From Claveliimonas sp034178805 (lineage in GTDB: Bacteria > Bacillota > Clostridia > Lachnospirales > Lachnospiraceae): DNA of 64,000 nucleotides. Below the pieces are notes generated by a model. That model worked only from the letters and a program-made list of their open reading frames with translations. It had not been told where the DNA came from and searched no databases. The position numbers and the translations under genes are program-made. Positions 60,250 to 64,000 of this stretch are shown one piece after another. The stretch lies in NCBI RefSeq assembly GCF_050314255.1, contig NZ_JBNPMZ010000002.1, positions 124,001 to 188,000 of the forward strand. Reading direction: 5' to 3'. Numbering within the stretch: the stretch's first letter is position 1; every line of letters starts with the position of its first letter.

Positions 60250-60400
60250 ATCTATTTGACCTACGAACTCCGAACGCTCACTTCGAGAACTTCGTTCTCT
60301 CAGTGTTCGTTGCACTCACATGCCTCCCGCCCGGAATCCAATTGGCTGCAAGCAGCCAATGGCCTCCTTCCGGGAGACGCGTTCGTCGCTATGCGTTCAG
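60250..60400. repeat. Complex extragenic hairpin region
   Basis: Nested inverted repeats: CGAACGCTCA...GTGTTCG with an inner GAGAAC-TTC-GTTCTC (about 60270-60312), and CCCGGAA...TTCCGGG (60329-60375) with an inner ATTGGCTG-CAAG-CAGCCAAT. No ORF. The TTCG/GTTCG-rich sequence resembles the hairpin stretches at 47700-47800 and 56900-56990. Confidence 0.55.
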
Positions 60401-60497
60401 TATAACATATCTCTATTTTATTTTATAGATTTTTAATAGAGAGTTTATTGACTTTGAATGGAAAAGGGGTATGATTCCATGTAGGAAGGTGATTATT

Positions 60498-60893
60498 TTG
60501 AAAGAGAAACTAATACGTTTTATGGCAGGGCGCTACGGTTTTGACACATTCGGGCGATTTACTCTGATCGCCGCACTGGTTGTAATGGTTCTGTCTACTT
60601 TTTTTCAGAGTGGGATTCTGACGATTCTCTCCTGGGCTCTGATTATCTATACTTATTTCCGCATGTTTTCCAGGAATGTATATAAACGTGCAGCGGAAAA
60701 CCAGAAATATCTGGCAAAGACCTACAAGATTCGCTGCTGGTTCGGCAAACAGAAGAATCTGATGGCACAGCGTAAGACACACCATATCTATCGCTGTCCA
60801 ACCTGCAGTCAGAAAATCCGTGTTCCCCGTGGCAAGGGAAAAATTGAAATCCGATGCCCCAAATGCAACACGACATTTATAAAGAAGAGTTAG
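60498..60893 (+). CDS. Membrane protein with C-terminal zinc ribbon
   Basis: 131 aa from a TTG at 60498, chosen because AGGAAGGTG lies 6 nt upstream; 60471 is the longest start. Two TM helices (FTLIAALVVMVLSTFFQSGI, LTILSWALIIYTYFRMF), a basic linker, and a zinc ribbon YRCPTCSQKIRVPRGKGKIE IRCPKC. First gene of a three-gene run with DUF5685 and J-domain genes. Confidence 0.8.
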   Translation: MKEKLIRFMAGRYGFDTFGRFTLIAALVVMVLSTFFQSGILTILSWALIIYTYFRMFSRNVYKRAAENQKYLAKTYKIRCWFGKQKNLMAQRKTHHIYRCPTCSQKIRVPRGKGKIEIRCPKCNTTFIKKS

Positions 60894-60902
60894 GAGCACC
60901 TT

Positions 60903-61739
60903 ATGTTCGGTTATATTGCAATAAATAAGGCAGAAATGAAATTCAAAGATTTCGATGTTTATCACTCCTACTACTGCGGACTGTGCAAGAGGCTGAAGGA
61001 AATGTATGGACGTAGGGGACAGACAACCCTCTCCTATGACATGACCTTTTTGATTGTATTACTCAGCGGTCTCTACGAACCGGATGAGGAACTGACGCAT
61101 GTGAACTGTGTCGCTCACCCATTTCAGAAGCATGCAGCCCGCACCAATGAATTTACCGATTACGCAGCAGCCATGAATGTGGTATTATCATATTATAAAT
61201 GCGAAGATGACTGGGCTGATGAACACAAAAAGAAGGGCTATGTCTCCGCACGGCTCCTCCGCAGTTCCATGGAATCAGTAAAACAGGTATACCCCGATAA
61301 AACTGTCCTGATTGCCTCCCGGCTGAAGCAGATCAGTATGCTGGAAGAAGCAGGAGAAACCAATCTTGACACCATGGCAGGACTGTTCGGTGATATTATG
61401 GCAGAGATTTTCGCCTGCCGCAAAGACGAATGGGAGGCCTCCCTTCGGAAATTCGGCTTTTTCCTCGGAAAATTCATTTATCTTATGGATGCATATGAAG
61501 ATGTAGAAAAGGATATTGAAAATGGCAGTTATAATCCATTAAAGGATGCTTTCAAAAGGGAAGATTTCGACGAATACTGCAGGCAGCTTCTCACTATGAT
61601 GATTGCAGAATGCTCCAGAGAATTCGAGACACTCCCCATCATCACCCATGTGGATATACTGAGAAATATCCTTTATTCCGGCGTATGGTGCCGGTTCGAG
61701 GCAGTCGTACAGAAACGCAAAAATCAACAGGAGAACTAA
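60903..61739 (+). CDS. DUF5685 family protein
   Basis: 278 aa. N-terminal YYCGLCKRLKEMYGRRGQTT, HVNCVAHPFQKHAARTNEFT and FIYLMDAYEDVEKDIENGSY NP, the pattern of DUF5685. These helical proteins resemble isoprenoid-synthase-like folds, but function is not known. 1 nt before the J-domain gene, so coupled. Conserved neighbourhood in Lachnospiraceae. Confidence 0.82.
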   Translation: MFGYIAINKAEMKFKDFDVYHSYYCGLCKRLKEMYGRRGQTTLSYDMTFLIVLLSGLYEPDEELTHVNCVAHPFQKHAARTNEFTDYAAAMNVVLSYYKCEDDWADEHKKKGYVSARLLRSSMESVKQVYPDKTVLIASRLKQISMLEEAGETNLDTMAGLFGDIMAEIFACRKDEWEASLRKFGFFLGKFIYLMDAYEDVEKDIENGSYNPLKDAFKREDFDEYCRQLLTMMIAECSREFETLPIITHVDILRNILYSGVWCRFEAVVQKRKNQQEN

Positions 61740-61740
61740 G

Positions 61741-62487
61741 ATGACAGATCCTTATCAGATATTAGGAGTGTCCAGGGATGCTTCCGACGAAGAGATTAAG
61801 AAAGCTTATCGTGCCCTTAGCCGCAAGTATCATCCGGATGCCAATATTAACAACCCAAACAAAGATCAGGCAGAAGCTAAATTTAAAGAAGTCCAACAGG
61901 CCTATCAGCAGATTATGAAAGAAAAAGAATACGGCTACAGCGGCGGCTCCGGTTCCTATGGAAATGGGAATGCGGGGCCAGGTTCCGGTTCAGATCCATT
62001 TGGTGGATTCGGCGGTTACTGGGGCGATTTCGGAGGCTTCGGCGGTTACGGAAACAGTGGTCATACCTCATCCAAATCTTCCGAAAGCGAGGAAGACATC
62101 TATCTTCGGGCAGCTGCCAACTACATCAACAGCCGCCATTATAAAGAGGCTCTCAACGTACTTCAGGGCATTCAGTCCCGTTCCGCCCAGTGGTATTACT
62201 ACAGTGCCATTGCCAACTCCGGTGTCGGCAATAATGTGATTGCTCTGGAACACGCAAAAACGGCCTACCAGATGGAACCGGACAACATGCAGTATCAGGT
62301 GCTGGTACAACGTCTGGAAAGCGGCGGCAACTGGTATCAGACCCGCCAGAACCCTTACCAGACCTATTCCATGGGAAGCGGCAACTTCTGTATGAAGCTG
62401 TGTATCGCCAACATTGTCTGCAACTTATGCTGCGGCGGTGGTTCCCTGTGTTGCGGCGGACCGGGATATTATGGGGGATATATGTAA
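61741..62487 (+). CDS. J-domain protein with C-terminal Cys-rich tail
   Basis: 248 aa. N-terminal J domain with YRALSRKYHPDANINNPNKD (HPD), G/F-rich linker (SGGSGSYGNGNAGPGSGSDP FGGFGGYWG), TPR-like helices (YKEALNVLQGIQSRSAQWYY) and a Cys/Gly tail CNLCCGGGSLCCGGPGYYGG. It lacks the DnaJ zinc-finger domain, so it is a type III J protein, a Hsp70 co-chaperone with a special client or location. Linked to DUF5685. Confidence 0.9.
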   Translation: MTDPYQILGVSRDASDEEIKKAYRALSRKYHPDANINNPNKDQAEAKFKEVQQAYQQIMKEKEYGYSGGSGSYGNGNAGPGSGSDPFGGFGGYWGDFGGFGGYGNSGHTSSKSSESEEDIYLRAAANYINSRHYKEALNVLQGIQSRSAQWYYYSAIANSGVGNNVIALEHAKTAYQMEPDNMQYQVLVQRLESGGNWYQTRQNPYQTYSMGSGNFCMKLCIANIVCNLCCGGGSLCCGGPGYYGGYM

Positions 62488-62536
62488 TTCAACAGCTATA
62501 TATTAAAAAAGTTGTTTATCAACCGCAAAACGGAAG

Positions 62537-62565
62537 AAAGGGAGGTGACCCTCCCTTTATTTCTT
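62537..62565. terminator. Bidirectional terminator between convergent genes
   Basis: 9-bp perfect arms AAAGGGAGG (62537-62545) and CCTCCCTTT (62550-62558) with a TGAC loop, followed by ATTTCTT. Separates the J-domain gene and the opposing TPR gene. Confidence 0.75.
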
Positions 62566-62566
62566 A

Positions 62567-64000
62567 TTAAGTTGCATGAAACTGATATCTGTAAGGAATC
62601 TCTCCTTTTTCACCATATACCTTCTCGTGCAGTTCCGTCCACAGTTCTGCGAGAGAATCTTCTCCCTCCCGCAGATCATCCAGTATCAGACCACCATTTT
62701 CTTCCAGTAATTCATATGCTTTCTTCTCTTCCCCTATTTCCCCAAGGGCTTTAATGTAATAGAATTTTATCCTGCTGTTATTCTGATGCTCTTCGCTCAT
62801 CTGCCCATAAAATTCACACAGGTCTTCATAGCTTTCACTCATAGTCAAAAGCTTGAATCCTTCTTTAACATAGGAGAGTTCCTCTTTTTGAAGCCGCATT
62901 CCTTTTAAAATATAACGTGCAGCTTTTTTTCTTTTTCCCTGTAATAAACGAAGACAGGCAAGTCCATGATATGCCCACGCATTTTCCTCCAGCTCCAGAG
63001 ACTCTTTCCATTCTTTTTCTGCCTTTTTATATTTTCCCAGAGTATAATAGCGGATACCTAAATGGTAATGAGCATACCAGTTCTTTTTTTCTTCATTTTT
63101 CACTGCATCCTTCAGCCTTGAAAAACTGTCCGGATCATCCAGAAATACATCCGGCCATTTTTGCGGCTCCGGGCACGGAAGATTTCCGCCATCTATAAAA
63201 GATTTCCATCGGCCGTAATATCCACTCTCATCCACGAACTCTAAATGAGATGTCAGTTTTCCATGTACACCCAGGATTCCATAACCACTTCCCGGTATAA
63301 GAAGCTCTGCTTTCTGAAGTGCCATTGCTTTGGAAGAAATTAATTGTTCTTCAAGGTGTTCCGATAATTGCGCTTTCTCTATCTCATTCGTTACATTTTG
63401 ATATCTTTCCTTATGAGACAGTTCCAGATCATCCCCGCTAATCTGAATTGCCCCGTACTGTTCCATCCACTCCCATGCTGTGTTCGGCGCCATCGGAATA
63501 CATCCATATTGGGTCTTTGCAAGTCCTGCCTGTATTTCAACATATCTTCCCGCATCCTCAGTCAGAAATTCCTGCCAGTGATCCGAAGCTTTCTGATTTC
63601 CCCATGAAAAAAGCTTGCGGCTTTTCAGGCGGTCAGTCGATATCTGTATCAGACCATATCCCTCCCGGTTCACATTGGCAATGTATTTAGGCGCATTCCT
63701 ATCCAGCTCAAAGAAATAATCCACAGATTTCGGTATTTTCTTATAATCCGTAACATCCGTTCCTCCAACTATAGGAATATCAACCTTGTAAACTTCTCCG
63801 CATGTATTTGTATACGCAGATTCAGCAGGAACAATGATTCTGCCTCCTTCGTGTTCCGGAACAGCCATATTACTCCACCAGTACATAGGAACTACTTCTG
63901 TGTTCTCATTCACAATACGCATCCGGCAATTCAGAAATCTTGAATCCTCTTCCAGCCAGAAATCCATCTGATAAGTAATGTCACGAATTCTTTCATATTC
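62567..64000 (-). CDS. DUF5107/TPR protein, partial
   Basis: The frame is open to the right edge (at least 478 codons). The visible N-terminal part (YQMDFWLEEDSRFLNCRMRI, VPMYWWSNMAVPEHEGGRII) matches the DUF5107 beta-sandwich, which belongs to a carbohydrate-related family. Residues toward the C-terminus contain TPR-like helices (YHLGIRYYTLGKYKKAEKEW, AWAYHGLACLRLLQGKRKKA). Members of this family are suspected glycoside-processing proteins. The start is outside the window. Confidence 0.75.
   Translation of the reverse strand, partial: EYERIRDITYQMDFWLEEDSRFLNCRMRIVNENTEVVPMYWWSNMAVPEHEGGRIIVPAESAYTNTCGEVYKVDIPIVGGTDVTDYKKIPKSVDYFFELDRNAPKYIANVNREGYGLIQISTDRLKSRKLFSWGNQKASDHWQEFLTEDAGRYVEIQAGLAKTQYGCIPMAPNTAWEWMEQYGAIQISGDDLELSHKERYQNVTNEIEKAQLSEHLEEQLISSKAMALQKAELLIPGSGYGILGVHGKLTSHLEFVDESGYYGRWKSFIDGGNLPCPEPQKWPDVFLDDPDSFSRLKDAVKNEEKKNWYAHYHLGIRYYTLGKYKKAEKEWKESLELEENAWAYHGLACLRLLQGKRKKAARYILKGMRLQKEELSYVKEGFKLLTMSESYEDLCEFYGQMSEEHQNNSRIKFYYIKALGEIGEEKKAYELLEENGGLILDDLREGEDSLAELWTELHEKVYGEKGEIPYRYQFHAT

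Overview
The window is a piece of a low-to-moderate GC Firmicute chromosome. Gene content and protein style point to a gut Lachnospiraceae-like clostridium (Blautia/Dorea/Ruminococcus-type): a small 2[4Fe-4S] ferredoxin, DUF951, DUF5685, the gdpP-rplI-dnaB order, and the rpsF-ssb-rpsR operon. This assignment rests on gene style, not on a database search.

Positions 1 to about 32.7 kb are the right-hand part of a siphovirus-type prophage that runs off the left edge. Reading the minus strand from right to left there is an early/replication module: two HTH proteins, a pentapeptide-repeat protein, an HNH endonuclease wedged into an SNF2 helicase gene, a VRR-NUC nuclease, an HD hydrolase, a Sak4-like ATPase, a DUF669 protein, a family-B DNA polymerase and a P4/D5-type primase-helicase. 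Next come an ArpU/DUF1492-type late regulator, terminase small and large subunits, portal, a minor head protein fused to a metallopeptidase, scaffold, major capsid, connector and neck proteins, tail tube, frameshifted tail chaperones, tape measure, Dit and a truncated tail-lysin-type protein. The lysogeny genes (CI-like repressor, a glycine-zipper protein, tyrosine integrase) lie on the plus strand at 30.1-32.6 kb. The lytic promoter is near consensus, and the same 19-bp palindrome sits at its start site and again at 28.4 kb. The prophage abuts the 3' end of a rumA/rlmD-type rRNA methyltransferase gene, which is its probable attachment site.

From 32.7 to 64 kb the sequence is host chromosome: a YhaM-like exoribonuclease, an HtrA-like protein lacking the catalytic triad, mutS2, a two-component system followed by an exactly 52-bp periodic tandem array, an orphan sugar-binding lipoprotein, ferredoxin, dnaB-rplI-gdpP, and an AraC-regulated operon (binding protein, two permeases, nucleotidyltransferase, NahK-like kinase, galE) that looks like uptake and activation of a galactose/hexosamine sugar. 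Then come argD, rpsF-ssb-rpsR, DUF951, class B sortase, a CyuA-type cysteine desulfidase, DUF5685, a J-domain protein and a truncated DUF5107/TPR protein.

The signals most worth a second look are: (1) the 52-bp array at 41172-41431 with ten alternating CACGTA boxes at 31/21-bp spacing; (2) the HNH gene that carries one helicase N-terminus while a second, diverged N-terminus restarts downstream, followed by a 4-base frameshift; (3) a 45-bp identical AT-rich core with flanking inverted repeats present twice in the prophage (16.3 and 31.0 kb), resembling an ori/crr pair for the P4-type primase-helicase; (4) a -1 frameshift site TTTAAAG joining the two tail chaperone frames; (5) a possible pseudoknotted RNA or packaging site just upstream of the terminase genes.
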